A stretch of 64,000 bases of DNA, taken from Bolinopsis microptera. Lineage: Eukaryota; Ctenophora; Tentaculata; Lobata; Bolinopsidae. The notes beneath the pieces were generated by a model that did no database searches, was not told the origin of the DNA, and saw nothing but the letters and a program-made list of their open reading frames with translations. The stretch spans positions 2,420,001 to 2,484,000 of the forward strand of contig NC_087077.1 of NCBI RefSeq assembly GCF_026151205.1, given 5' to 3'. Position numbers and translations under genes: made by a program. This document shows positions 46,064 to 56,291 of the stretch, piece after piece. Every line of letters begins with the position of its first letter. The first letter of the stretch is position 1.

Positions 46064-48121
46064 ATGGATTCTGTAATTCGACGAAGCGACTTCATCGAAT
46101 GCGACGAAAGAAATAAAGTTCAAGAGATAAGGAGTTTTTCTGAAGAACTACCTCAACCTGATTCTAACGGAGACTCCTTGACTGCCTCCCTAGACCAAGC
46201 ATCTCTCCATAATGATAACTTCGATCAGGATCCCTGCTTTAAAATTACACCTGAAAATCCTGAGATAATTGAGGAGTCAAGCGTTCAACGTGGAGAAGAG
46301 AATATGTTTCAAGAAAATACTCCACCTCATTTGGTAGAGACTGAAGGAATGAAAAGATTTACTGCCCATTTTATTACATATGAGGCCGCTATGTGGATAT
46401 TCCATGTTGTGTTGGTGACATTGGCGTGTGCAGATAGGTTCTCTTGGAATATCTGGCCCAGACAGAACACCTTTAATATCGGAGGGAAACCGGCTGGGTG
46501 GGACAAGTTAGACGGGCTTCTAGACGGACCTTGGTCTGTGAAGCTATACGACATACTCGTGCGATTATCTGGCCGGTTTTTGATCCTGGCGCTGAATTTG
46601 GTGCTTTTCGTCAGATTGAGAACAGTAGAAAGTTGGATAGCTTCCTCCTGGGTAAGTCGGCACATCGTTGATTGTAGAAACATCGTAAAAGCAAACATCA
46701 GGCTGCACATTTGCAATGGATTTGCAGTGGTAATTTTTGTTTTGTTGCACATCTGGTCAATCTTCCTCCCCTGTATAATTCATGGGTATGGGGCTCAAGT
46801 AGACCCCGGTCCCTTCGAATGGCCAATCTCTGAAAGAAGGGACTCAGATTTTAAAGATGTGGATGCTGCAGCTAAAATGGTGAGCCTTCAAATTGATGAT
46901 ATCTACCGGATAATATCTGCTACAGTATTTGTGGGCATTTTGGCTCCTCTCAGTTTCTACTGGTTGTCCAGATATTGGGCCATCGCCATTCATCTTCACA
47001 GATTTATGGCAGCAGTATTCTGCATAGAAATAGTCCGGAGGTTTGCCCACCCGCACTCCATGATATTAAACATACCAGTCATCTTCCTGTGGCTCGTGGA
47101 CAAGGTCATTTTCCACCTTCGAGATCACTCCAGTCTGGACCAGTATCAAAGGATTATGCTTGGGGAAGACTACATGGCTTTGCTGTGGAAGGCTGGTCGT
47201 ACCACTGAGACTCTGGCACCAAATTTCTACCTGAAGCTCAAAAACAGCTCAATGATTGAAGACGTTCACCCGTTTACAGCATTCCAGAACAGACGGGGTA
47301 TCCAAGTGGAGAGCGTTCCTGAGGAGTGGACAACTGGGATGGTCATTCGAGTTTACAAAAACGAAAGGAAGTTTCCCCTAGCTAGCAAAGAGAACCAGTC
47401 TCACACTGGCAGGATGGCTTCCGACGACTCCGCAGTTATCGAGGCACGTGGACCATACAGCGGTGAAATGTCCGAACTCATCGTTCATAGTCAGAACGGT
47501 GTTCCATCGAAATATTCTTGCAGTGTTCTTAAAAGCCCCAGCTGGTGTCTGAAATCCATTTCAAGAGCAACCCAAGAAAATTCACCAGTGGTTCTCGTCG
47601 GAACAGGATCAGGTGTAAACTACCTTTTGGACGCCACGCAGTACCCTTTTAAGGGGGGTAACCAGCTTATCATAATTTGGTGCACTGGAGACAATTTCTT
47701 GTTCAACTGGGTGAGAAAGTTTGTGGACGAGATTTTGTCACCTGAAGATACAAATCTCAAAATCACTCTCGTTAACACCCGGAGGATTATTAATATTCGA
47801 GAGAGACATTCAAATACATTCCACAATTCTCACCCGAGAGTTGTCAAACACATGACGGGGAGGATCTCTTTCGAAAATGAAGTACCAAATAATTCCCAAA
47901 TATTCTTTCAAGGATCAAGATCAGTTCGAAAAGCCCTCTACAAAACCTGTAGAAAGAAAAAGTGCTCACTGGCCAGGTGGGAATGCCTAAACTTCTTCAA
48001 AAAGAAAAGCTTGGAACAGATCGCTGAGAAGTCGCTTGTTTATGTTAACCAGGGAATTAGTCTTCCATTCCAACGTAAAAATGGACCTCCGCGAACATCC
48101 GAATCATTTGAATCTGTGTAA
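46064..48121 (+). CDS. Ferric reductase/NADPH oxidase-like flavocytochrome, single exon
   Basis: 685 aa. A hydrophilic N-terminus (1-100) precedes about six membrane segments (roughly 105-125, 170-186, 215-235, 281-298, 304-322, 332-350). TM3 has the classic haem pair His215-x13-His229 (HICNGFAVVIFVLLH). The second pair is unusual: His310/His312 with His329/His331, spaced 17-19 rather than the usual 13-14. The FAD site is HPFTAF (402-407) and a nucleotide-binding stretch reads VVLVGTGSGVNYLLD (about 510-525). Family members pass electrons from NADPH through FAD and two haems across the membrane to O2 or Fe3+. The tail is basic (KTCRKKKC). No EF hands are seen. The coding region has no intron, but an acceptor-like TTTACAG precedes the ATG. 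It could be NOX-like, a ferric reductase, or a divergent relative with altered haem ligation. Confidence 0.8.
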   Translation: MDSVIRRSDFIECDERNKVQEIRSFSEELPQPDSNGDSLTASLDQASLHNDNFDQDPCFKITPENPEIIEESSVQRGEENMFQENTPPHLVETEGMKRFTAHFITYEAAMWIFHVVLVTLACADRFSWNIWPRQNTFNIGGKPAGWDKLDGLLDGPWSVKLYDILVRLSGRFLILALNLVLFVRLRTVESWIASSWVSRHIVDCRNIVKANIRLHICNGFAVVIFVLLHIWSIFLPCIIHGYGAQVDPGPFEWPISERRDSDFKDVDAAAKMVSLQIDDIYRIISATVFVGILAPLSFYWLSRYWAIAIHLHRFMAAVFCIEIVRRFAHPHSMILNIPVIFLWLVDKVIFHLRDHSSLDQYQRIMLGEDYMALLWKAGRTTETLAPNFYLKLKNSSMIEDVHPFTAFQNRRGIQVESVPEEWTTGMVIRVYKNERKFPLASKENQSHTGRMASDDSAVIEARGPYSGEMSELIVHSQNGVPSKYSCSVLKSPSWCLKSISRATQENSPVVLVGTGSGVNYLLDATQYPFKGGNQLIIIWCTGDNFLFNWVRKFVDEILSPEDTNLKITLVNTRRIINIRERHSNTFHNSHPRVVKHMTGRISFENEVPNNSQIFFQGSRSVRKALYKTCRKKKCSLARWECLNFFKKKSLEQIAEKSLVYVNQGISLPFQRKNGPPRTSESFESV

Positions 48122-48620
48122 GTCAGTCCTGGTCCTCTGCAATCTGCATACTTGTGAACTTTACTGACAAGATTATCAACACTTGAATAATGAAAAATGG
48201 ATGTATTGGAAGCGTATTAACAGAGCAATTTAACAAATCGTGTAAGCAGAGCATACAAGTAAAGTAACGATAATATCCTTTTTGAAATTCAAAAAGTAAA
48301 TCTTGGACAACTCATACATATACGCTGAGGTAGTTGTTACCTATTACATAGTTATATAGGTTTTTACTAAATTTTATTAACATTAACTCTTTCAGTTTAT
48401 TTCTATAGTAGTGATTATTATAGTTTATCATAGCACAGAGCAGTTTGGATAAGGATTATATTGATAGTATTTACACGCACAGATATTTTGCTAATAAGAT
48501 ATTTGTTGGCAACTTTTTATTTATCAAATGAGGTTAAAGTTAGGTTAAATTTGTCTGGGTTTAGCATGCCACATGCAGATTGATTACGAGTATTGTATAC
48601 TATTATAGTGTAGAGGATAA
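48122..48620. other. 3' flank of the NOX-like gene
   Basis: AT-rich, no coding sequence seen. Likely holds the 3' UTR. Confidence 0.4.
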
Positions 48621-49128
48621 TTTGACCAAAACCCATAATCATGGGTAGAGTGGACCGCTGCCAGTGTCTCTCTTTCCCAAACAAAAGGAAATGATATTAA
48701 TTTGATTGACCGTTCTCAAATGCAAAATGATACCGAGAATGAAATCGGTCGCTCGCTTTTCCCATTCATTCACGGCTTACGAATTGTAATAAGTTTCGAT
48801 TGATTAGGTACATCAATCAGATGCTGTAAAAATCTCTTTGGGTTGCGTTCGGGTCGATACCTAGTATTTCGGGGTAAGGGTGGTAGTTATTACTTATTGA
48901 ATTAGCTGAAGTTTATTGAATCTTCATTGCCGAGTACAGCTGCCTTTGGGTAGTTCTTCTTAATCTATTACAATTGTAAATGAATGGGAAAAGCGAGCGA
49001 CCGATTTCATTCTCGGTATCATTTTGCATTTGAGAACGGTCAATCAAATTAATATCATTTCCTTTTGTTTGGGAAAGAGAGACACTGGCAGCGGTCCACT
49101 CTACCCATGATTATGGGTTTTGGTCAAA
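48621..49128. mobile_element. Foldback MITE with 150-bp perfect arms
   Basis: The left arm 48621-48770 (TTTGACCAAAACCCATAATC ...) and right arm 48979-49128 (... GATTATGGGTTTTGGTCAAA) are essentially perfect reverse complements. A 208-bp unrelated spacer lies between. The near-perfect match of the arms suggests recent activity or gene conversion. A split solo arm of the same family flanks the Penelope-like element at 50819-53053. Confidence 0.85.
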
Positions 49129-50382
49129 TATCATCTCTTTTTGATTATAATGTCAGGGTACTTTATAAAGTCGAAATATAAACTGATATCTTCATTAATA
49201 TGGAGGAAGTTTCAACAATTTCGAAATTTTTTCTTTAAAAACATTTCCTTGTGTTTAGGTAAGCATATCGGTCGATCACTGACTGAATATGCCACTTATT
49301 ACTCATTCAAGTTGGCATTAAATTCATTTATAATGACATTAAACTGTCGTGGCAAAGCAGAATTTGTTGGAAATCACGAATGAGCAAAATTCTCACCTTT
49401 CGCACGTGCAAACTTTGAGCGGACGTTGCGTGCGCATCCAATATTGAATCGCCGTAAATTTTTGCATGTACTTGTTTTATATATAGCTTGATAAGCACGC
49501 AAAGTTTCAAAGTATTTTAAGAAGAACTGTAATCACAACGGCACTCTAAAGTTGACAGAAAATGACGAAAACAGCAATTTTCAGTGATTTTAGCAATTTT
49601 CTATCAATTTGGGCGTGTCCCCACGTGTGCAACTTTTCGATTTTTAACTTTAAAACTAGCCTAATGCACAATTTATACCTATAGAAAGCAGAACTGAGCT
49701 CCACAACCCAAGGCATGGCCCAACACCAGAGAATACTAAATCGCAAAATTGACGTTTTTATAAAATAATTCTTCAAAAAAGCACAAACTTCAATGACGAA
49801 TATCTTTATGAAGGAGCAAGCTAGAAAAACTTTCCGGTAGATTTTCAGAATGCTTGAACAATTATCTGAGATAAAAATTACTTCAGATTTTGAATAAAAT
49901 TACTCCTTAATGGTTTAAAATTAGTTTTAAAAGTTATTACTTTGTCAAAAATCAAGTTTTAAAAACGGTTAACTTGATGACGTCATCAAGGGGTGTTCAT
50001 GACGTCAAATAATTTGTTTATACAATGTAAACTAAAGTGTAAACAATTATTTTCAAGACCTGTGGTCGGAAATGGCTGTATCTTTTATACTTTTGAATCT
50101 ATGGACAATTAAATACAGGCTACAATTGACTGGCAAAGCGTCTATCCCTGAATATATATATATATATGTATATATATAGATAGATATCACGACAATCTGT
50201 CGTAAAACAGGGGTTCTAGAAAACCCACTTCCCGATGTTCCTGAAACCTGAAACTTTTTTTGCAGTCGATTTGGTCAACGTCTAGACGCCCTGAAAAATT
50301 TCAGATCTCTAACTCGATTTTAACATGGTTTTTAAGGCACCTGAATATGGCGATTTTGGGTTTTTTACCGAATTTCGTATAA
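49129..50382. other. Intergenic, no supported gene
   Basis: AT-rich, with a TATATA microsatellite at 50150-50190. Short ORFs (49120-49383 plus, 49546-49776 minus) have no domain. The exons upstream of 53259 might lie here, but none could be recognised. Confidence 0.4.
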
Positions 50383-50722
50383 CAGTGCTGGCGAGTATTT
50401 TATGCAAATTTCTTAAAAATCTCAACATAACTATTTTTTATTCCTGTCATCTTTGACATCAAATTAGAATGTTTTGAACTAAAAATAAATCTGCTGAACG
50501 ACTTCCGATGAGTCTTAATGCCTGAAAAACTCCTGCCGGAGGCGGCGGCCTTCGGCCGCCGCCTCCGGCCGGAGTGCACGCTTCGCGTGCACGAAAGAGG
50601 CTTGTAACGTGTACCAAAGGGGGTATAATAGTAAAGGGGGTATAATAGTAAAGGGGGTATAATAGTAAAGGGGGTACATAGTATACCCACAATAAATGCA
50701 CCGGTCGTGCTTGCCAGCACTG
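50383..50722. mobile_element. hAT-like MITE with CAGTGCTGGC ends and GC hairpins
   Basis: Starts CAGTGCTGGCGAG and ends CTTGCCAGCACTG (one mismatch). Inside are a perfect hairpin GGAGGCGGCGGCC/GGCCGCCGCCTCC with loop TTC (about 50537-50565), a second hairpin GTGCACG/CGTGCAC, and three and a half copies of an 18-bp AAAGGGGGTATAATAGTA repeat (50614-50676). No clear target duplication. Confidence 0.65.
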
Positions 50723-50818
50723 TGATTTGGAAAATTGAGCTATTTTAAGGCTCCCTGAAAATTGTAATTGTTTTATATCACCCCTCATCAAATATTATTA
50801 TTAGTCTACACGTAATTA

Positions 50819-50905
50819 TACCAAAACCCATAATTGGGTAGATTGGACCGCTGCCATGAGTGACCCCCTTTCCCAAACAAAAGGAAATGATATTAATTAT
50901 AATGA
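50819..50905 (+). repeat. Solo arm of the 48.6-kb MITE family, left half
   Basis: Carries ACCAAAACCCATAAT, TTGGACCGCTGCCA and CCCAAACAAAAGGAAATGAT in the same order as 48625-48700. The rest of the arm resumes at 52999, after the Penelope-like element. Confidence 0.85.
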
Positions 50906-52986
50906 ATTTGGTTTGGACACATAGTAAGACAGCACAAATATAGGTGAATTCTTCGTATATTTACATCACTAGCCTATAAAAATAAAATTAGGTTAGACTA
51001 ATGAAAGCAATTTAAAAGTTAACAACTTGAAAATTCAAAACAGATTTTAATCTGAAACTTTACTAAAGAGCTCAATGTGCTAGGTAGAATGGACAACAGA
51101 GCATAACAGATTATTCAGCGAGTAACTACAATCCTATTTAACCCAAAAATATTAGTTCTAAATTTTGAAATAAGAATGCTCTCTTCTCTATCAAGTGCTG
51201 TTGGTCGGACTTTTCTTACTACACCTAATTTAAAAACTCCCATAGTGAAATCAGATTTATGCGCTAGAAAACAATGCATGGAAAGTGCCGACTTCTCAAA
51301 TGACAATTCATTATCAATTTTAAACTTGTTTCTGTGTCCATTCATTCTGATATGAAATGGAGAAACCGTTTGGCCGAAATAGGTGTCGTCTTTTAGGCTC
51401 TGGGGAAGTTTATTACAAATTTGGCATTGGGCGACATAAATTATATTGCTGTCCTTACATGTCAACCGGAAATCCAGAGTTAAATCCAAACCATTGACAG
51501 TGATAACTTCGTTGGAGTTGAACAGTTGGGGACAGGTTGCACAGCCTCTCCCGCCACAGTTTTGGCTGACGGTGAAAGAATCCGTTTCGGAGCACGAACT
51601 GAGTTTTCTATTGCGCACTACTGTGTTGCCTATAGATGGGTGTTTACGTAGTGCAAACAATATCTGTACGTCTCCGCATAATTGTTTGATGTCCTCACTA
51701 GTAGTGTGTACCAACTTCCTAAGTTCAGTGACCTCTTTGAAAAATTTCACTGAAAAGACAACTTTATCAGTGATTGGCTTCTTATCTTCCCTCTCATACA
51801 AATCGTGTTCTATTGACCTCAAGACTGCTTCAGGCTCTGTTTCCGTTAAGGTCCCCTCCTTGTGTCCACTTTTCATTAGGTCTTCTTTAAGTTCCTCCAG
51901 GTCCTCCACACATGTGTGATCCTGCGAATTTCGCTTGATCACTCGGATCATCTGTGAGAATACTACTGATTTAAAGACGTGGTTTGGGTGGAAACTATCA
52001 GTATTAAGGTAAAGCCTGGCATCAGTCTCTTTCTTAAATAGTCTGTAGTCGATGTTGTTGTTCTCCCCCAGTGAGAGTTCTACATCCAAGTAGTTAACTG
52101 ATTTGCCAAACTGACAATCACCGAACTGAATTCCAAATCGTTTTGCGGCTTCATTTAGTTTCGACACAAAAAGATCAAATTGCCTCCTGGAGCCCTTCCA
52201 AATTCCAAAGACATCGTCGATGAAGCGTCGCCAGAATAAAATAAGACTCCATAGCTGTATCATTTCAGGCCAGATGTTGATGAACAGCACCCAATGAAGC
52301 ATGATATCAGCGACTTGACGCGAAATACAATTTCCAGTTGGGATACCCTTTTTGCCTGTGTACACATTTTCTTGAAAAGTGACAAAGGAGTTTGTGAAGA
52401 TAATCTCCGTGAATGTTTTCAGAATAGCCTTTCGTTTATCAATCATAGCACTACCGTTCAGGGCATGTTCCAATGCAGACATAGCTATTTCAGGTTTTAT
52501 GCTTGGATACAGACTGATCACGTCTAAAGTAAACAAGTTGATGGTGCTATATTTTGACATGTCTGCAGATTCATTAAGGTTTTTTATGTTACTGAGAAGG
52601 TCTGGTGTATCCAGGAGAAACTCCTGTTGGCAATAAATCCTACTTATATCTGTTAGGTATGGGCTAACCCACTTTTCTAGTCTGTAAAGGGGGCCTTCCT
52701 TAGTGGCATGGACAAGCCTGGTAGGGGGAACTATTTTCCCCTCAATCTGTTGTGGACTTAATTTATGCAGCTTAAATAGAGGGTACACATAAGGGACTAC
52801 TGGTTTGAATACATGTGCATGCATTTGGTTATTATTTTCATTAAGTCCAGTAATGAGTTTCTTGTCTTTTTCTGTGATTTTCCCCTCTGATAAAGCCAGA
52901 AGAACTGCATCCTTAACATTATTCTTCACATCTGTCATTTTCTCTTCAACTGACATTTGGGAATGAGCAAAGTTCTCTCTATCTCC
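50906..52986 (-). mobile_element. Penelope-like retroelement, body
   Basis: 2081 bp flanked by a perfect 12-bp duplication TAATTATAATGA (50894-50905 and 52987-52998), inserted in a MITE arm. Reads right to left and contains one ORF (51115-52956). Confidence 0.88.
51115..52956 (-). CDS. Penelope-like reverse transcriptase with C-terminal GIY-YIG nuclease
   Basis: 613 aa from an ATG at 52954-52956. N-terminal part with YVYPLFKLHKLSPQQ (the P..KLHK motif of Penelope RTs); RT palm with FTLDVISLYPSI, GIPTGNCISRQVADIML and the catalytic FIDDVFGIWKGS. A Cys-rich linker CGGRGCATCPQLF leads to a GIY-YIG-type nuclease: NIIYVAQCQIC, YFGQTVSPFHIRMNGHRNKF. Such proteins copy their RNA by target-primed reverse transcription after nicking DNA. 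Full-length relatives are usually longer at the N-terminus, so this is probably 5'-truncated, but the frame has no stop or shift, and the target duplication is perfect, so the insertion is young. Confidence 0.9.
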   Translation of the reverse strand: MSVEEKMTDVKNNVKDAVLLALSEGKITEKDKKLITGLNENNNQMHAHVFKPVVPYVYPLFKLHKLSPQQIEGKIVPPTRLVHATKEGPLYRLEKWVSPYLTDISRIYCQQEFLLDTPDLLSNIKNLNESADMSKYSTINLFTLDVISLYPSIKPEIAMSALEHALNGSAMIDKRKAILKTFTEIIFTNSFVTFQENVYTGKKGIPTGNCISRQVADIMLHWVLFINIWPEMIQLWSLILFWRRFIDDVFGIWKGSRRQFDLFVSKLNEAAKRFGIQFGDCQFGKSVNYLDVELSLGENNNIDYRLFKKETDARLYLNTDSFHPNHVFKSVVFSQMIRVIKRNSQDHTCVEDLEELKEDLMKSGHKEGTLTETEPEAVLRSIEHDLYEREDKKPITDKVVFSVKFFKEVTELRKLVHTTSEDIKQLCGDVQILFALRKHPSIGNTVVRNRKLSSCSETDSFTVSQNCGGRGCATCPQLFNSNEVITVNGLDLTLDFRLTCKDSNIIYVAQCQICNKLPQSLKDDTYFGQTVSPFHIRMNGHRNKFKIDNELSFEKSALSMHCFLAHKSDFTMGVFKLGVVRKVRPTALDREESILISKFRTNIFGLNRIVVTR

Positions 52987-52998
52987 TAATTATAATGA

Positions 52999-53053
52999 CC
53001 GTTCTCAAATGCAAAATGATACCGAGAGTTAAATCGGTCGCTCGCTTTTCCCT
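52999..53053 (+). repeat. Solo arm of the 48.6-kb MITE family, right half
   Basis: CCGTTCTCAAATGCAAAATG, TACCGAGA and ATCGGTCGCTCGCTTTTCCC follow the Penelope insertion and match 48709-48765. Confidence 0.85.
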
Positions 53054-53258
53054 TTTGCCCTTACCATAAGTTTAACCCAAAACCAGTCACTTTTGACAAA
53101 ATTCCAAGTTTGCTTACCGTTAACTTTTTTGTCAATGAGCAGAGTTCAATCTATTTTAATGGGCGCTTACCATTAATTTAGCAAATTAAGATTTGTCCCT
53201 CGCCCTATGCCCAAACCATGTGCCGTTCAGGCTTGAAATTATAATTATTTGCTTCCAG

Positions 53259-53568
53259 TAACCAGAGCAAGAACCCTGGTAAATATCTGGGCGGCTACAG
53301 CGCAGGAACAATCAAGTACGACAGTCTTCTGGAAGCTCAGAGTGAATGTCCCAATCGACCCGGTCAGTAATTCACACTTGCTGTTAATAAAGAATTAATT
53401 GGTTATCTTGAAATTAAATACACTAAAGATATAATTATACAGAACTTCTGGTATAATTTCGATTCACATTGTATTAAATACCACTTTCTTCCACTAGACT
53501 GTGGAGCTGTATCACATATGAACCCTCGTGCAAAAAGTTCACACTGCGAAGAGGAGTCGTCCTCGTAG
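53259..53568 (+). CDS. Last two exons of an unidentified secreted/extracellular-type gene
   Basis: Exon 53259-53362 follows TGCTTCCAG, and exon 53498-53568 follows CTTCCACTAG. They join in frame (phase 1) and end in TAG. The peptide includes NPGKYLGGYSAGTIKYDSLL, SECPNRPDCGAVSHM and ends SSHCEEESSS. The pattern SL.EAQ..C...P.CG.V resembles short Cys-pair repeats in invertebrate secreted proteins, but I cannot name the family. The first exon is open upstream in phase 2, so earlier exons must exist; the Penelope element may lie in the preceding intron. The word TGTGCCGTTCAGGCTTGAAA just upstream recurs before exon 2 of the lectin gene (59731-59750), hinting at a related intron. Confidence 0.5.
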
Positions 53569-54114
53569 ATTAAGTAAAGAAGTTAATAGTTATTCCACCA
53601 AACACTCCCCATTACACAGTACTACAAGCACTTAAAACATACCAAGCTCTGAATAATCACTCCTGATGGTGGTGTTAACTCCCGATTTCTGCAAATCTAG
53701 ATTTACTGCGGACGTTTTTCCCCGTGTCATGTAAAATCGCTGAAAACTGATTTTTGATCTAATTGTGGAAAAATTCTCCGCTACTCTTTGTAATAACATA
53801 ATTTTTCATAAATCTTGAAGTTAAACAATTGTTTGACACATACCTGAGGTCACTCCTGTCACTTATCCCTGTGAGGCTACATTCTTGCTGAAGGGACTTT
53901 CTCTCTGCTGAAAGTTTAGCGACAGTTGGATCGTTGTAGCGCGATTCACTACTGGGTCGCGCCGCGCATCAAATAATTCTTCTCGCAAGATCGGCGAAAT
54001 GCACCACTGTGCCTCACCGAGCTGCGAAGGATTGACATCGTGAATCAAGTTGGATCATCGCTGTACTGATGAGGCTTCCTCGGGGGCATTTTACCAACCA
54101 CCTGGACGGCACAT
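53569..54114. other. Intergenic with dispersed repeat
   Basis: 53930-54056 (TTGTAGCGCGATTCACTACT, CTCGCAAGATCGGCGAAATG, GATTGACATCGTGAATCAA) matches the end of the LINE A relic at 30385-30480, so it is another fragment of that repeat. Nothing else recognised. Confidence 0.5.
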
Positions 54115-55285
54115 TTACTTAATATATCCGATTATTATATATATTCGATATATTATATCGAATATATCAGAATTTTCAGAAATAGCATTTTTAGTTAAAA
54201 CTCTACAATCAATATTACTTTTAAAAGAATCAAAAAATTTAGACTTTATATCAGAATCATTAAGGCGATTGACATCCAACTTTATTTTGTCAGACCTGGG
54301 CCGCTTATGTACAATGTAATTACAACCAAGTTTAAAACGTGCGACCACAGGTTTATGGTCAGATTTCACAAAATCACCGCAAAAAGAGCGGGAGTCTGTT
54401 AAACAGACTTTAAAATTAGTACGACATAAATTATAGGTAATCAATTTGTTTAAAATAGTTCACAGTGTCTTTTGATCCCTTGGGTCTGCCCTTGGGAACA
54501 CATCTAGCCTTCCAGGTGGTAATATACTTCGCTCTGTGTTGGAACGCAGTATTGCACGCAAACAGACCATTATCAACAATAAAGTCCAGTAGAAACTCGC
54601 CGTTCCTGTTTCTCAGACCATTACCGAACTGACCAATATGATTATTAAGGCCAGCATCATACTCTCTCCTACTGCATCTCCCAAGGCGGGCGTTATTTTA
54701 TAAAATCTCCAGCAACATACAAATCGTATCGAGCTGGGATATTGATAGCAGTTTTCAGGTCATTGAAATATGATTGTAACAATGGGGAGTTACCTGTGAC
54801 CCTACTGATGTCATCATCGACAATCTTCTTGGTTGGTCCGTACACGTTAACGATCCTGATCATACGATGAGATCCGTTGCGTTCTGTGAGTCTTATATCA
54901 ATGAAAGCCACTCTGTTACTAAGTGATCTTCATGCAACAATAGAAGGTACAAGGGCTGGGCAGATTAGAAAACCGAGACCATAATGATACCAATTGTCTG
55001 ATTGGGCTAGTGTTACAAGTTTGTGACCGTCAATAATTGTTTCCTCGAAGTCTCGGCATTTTGTCTCTTGGAGACACACTACATCTAAATGATAACGTAT
55101 AGCGTCGCTTACTAAATGTTGTCTCCTAAGAATGTTACCTCTAATACCATTGAGGTTCCAACTTGAAATGTTCAGAGTCGAAGACATTGGCATAAGGAGA
55201 AGTAAGGTGAGCAAAGGTAGACTTCTAGCTAGCACGTCTGTTACAACTGCCATTCTGCTAGCGGGGGGCGTCACTCCATTCCATC
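54115..55285 (-). pseudogene. LINE endonuclease (APE-type) fragment
   Basis: Minus-strand reading from 55274 gives ISSWNLNGIRGNILRRQHLV and DVVCLQETKCRDFEE, then RIVNVYGPT, YDLYVAGDF, a frameshift, NARLGRCSRREYDAG, later GRPKGSKDTV, a stop or shift, and FVKSDHKPVVARFKL. These are the motifs of apurinic-like endonucleases of LINEs (SWNLNG, LQET, NVYGP, GDFNA, SDH). At least two frame breaks, no RT downstream. It ends where the duplicated lectin gene sequence begins. Confidence 0.85.
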
Positions 55286-55512
55286 CTGACTATGAAGGAA
55301 TTGAAAATAATAAATATCCGTTCCTCTAATACAAATATAGTTTGAGTGAGGGATTATGCATATTGCATAGGTCGCATTTCTAATCATTAATCACATTCAG
55401 GTGATGAAAGAGAGTTGCAATAAGAAGAGTTCCTGTGCAGTATTTGCAAAAAAATACTATATTTGGAGATCCCTGTCCTGGAGTAAAGAAATACTTAACC
55501 ACCACTTGGGAG

Positions 55513-55661
55513 CAGGGACAAAAGGATTTCGCGGCATGTACGAAATCGCGAAATTTCCCATTCTCCGCGACAAATTTTATGTATAGTTTAATGTATAGCC
55601 TGTTAAATTTCGCGGTACCGCGATTTTTGGCCAAAATAATCGCGAAATCCTTTTGTCCCTG
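55513..55661. mobile_element. hAT-like MITE inside the lectin pseudo-exon
   Basis: Starts CAGGGACAAAAGGATTTCGC and ends GCGAAATCCTTTTGTCCCTG, perfect terminal repeats of at least 20 bp. Target duplication CTTGGGAG / GTTGGGAG (7 of 8) around it, with two extra bases at the right. It splits the codons for the conserved TTTWECIP end of the SUEL domain. Confidence 0.85.
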
Positions 55662-56222
55662 CAGTTGGGAGTGTATTCCAGGTTAGATTCTAAAGCCATT
55701 ATACGAGCTTAATCTTAATCACGTGACTCTGCATGTCTACCCCATCATTCTGCTGTGTAGAACCACCAAATACATCCATATTCCATACTACTACTAGTAA
55801 TTAATGCTACAGAGGGAAATCAAGGCCAAGCTCATAAGTTTCGATATCAAACCAGAATTATACGCCATAACAATAACATGATACTGATATAATTCAACAA
55901 AAGGAAAATAACTTAATTTATACCTTTACTTTTGTAAATCACGCGGATATACTGATATCTTATTTTATTCTTCAGTTTCCTGTCCGGTTAACACATACAA
56001 GAACTCTGACTCTGAGCTGAACACTTGCCAGGACTGTGAACCTAACACTTACAGTGAGCCTGGTTCTAGTTCCTGCACTCCCTGTGGAGCCAGCAGTTAC
56101 AGACCTGCTGACAAGACTTCTTGTATAGAATGCGGGGAAGGAGAAAGAGTCAACTCCGACCAGACTGCTTGTGGTAGGTAAAAGAAAGTAAAACATTTAA
56201 AAACACAGCTGTGTGGAACGAC

Positions 56223-56291
56223 TTACTGGGCGGCGCTCAGCCTGTCATTCCGCCGCAGCTTCTATGAATTCTATTAGCCTGGGGTCCCCAG
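56223..56291 (+). repeat. Dispersed repeat supplying a splice acceptor
   Basis: TTACTGGGCGGCGCTCAGCC .. TAGCCTGGGGTCCCCAG matches 29999-30061 on the other strand. Its last bases CCCCAG serve as the acceptor of the duplicated exon 56292-56417. Confidence 0.65.

Noticed and set aside
46327-47826. Several minus- and plus-strand ORFs of 60-141 codons
   Set aside because: They lie inside the NOX-like coding exon and are antisense or frame shadows.
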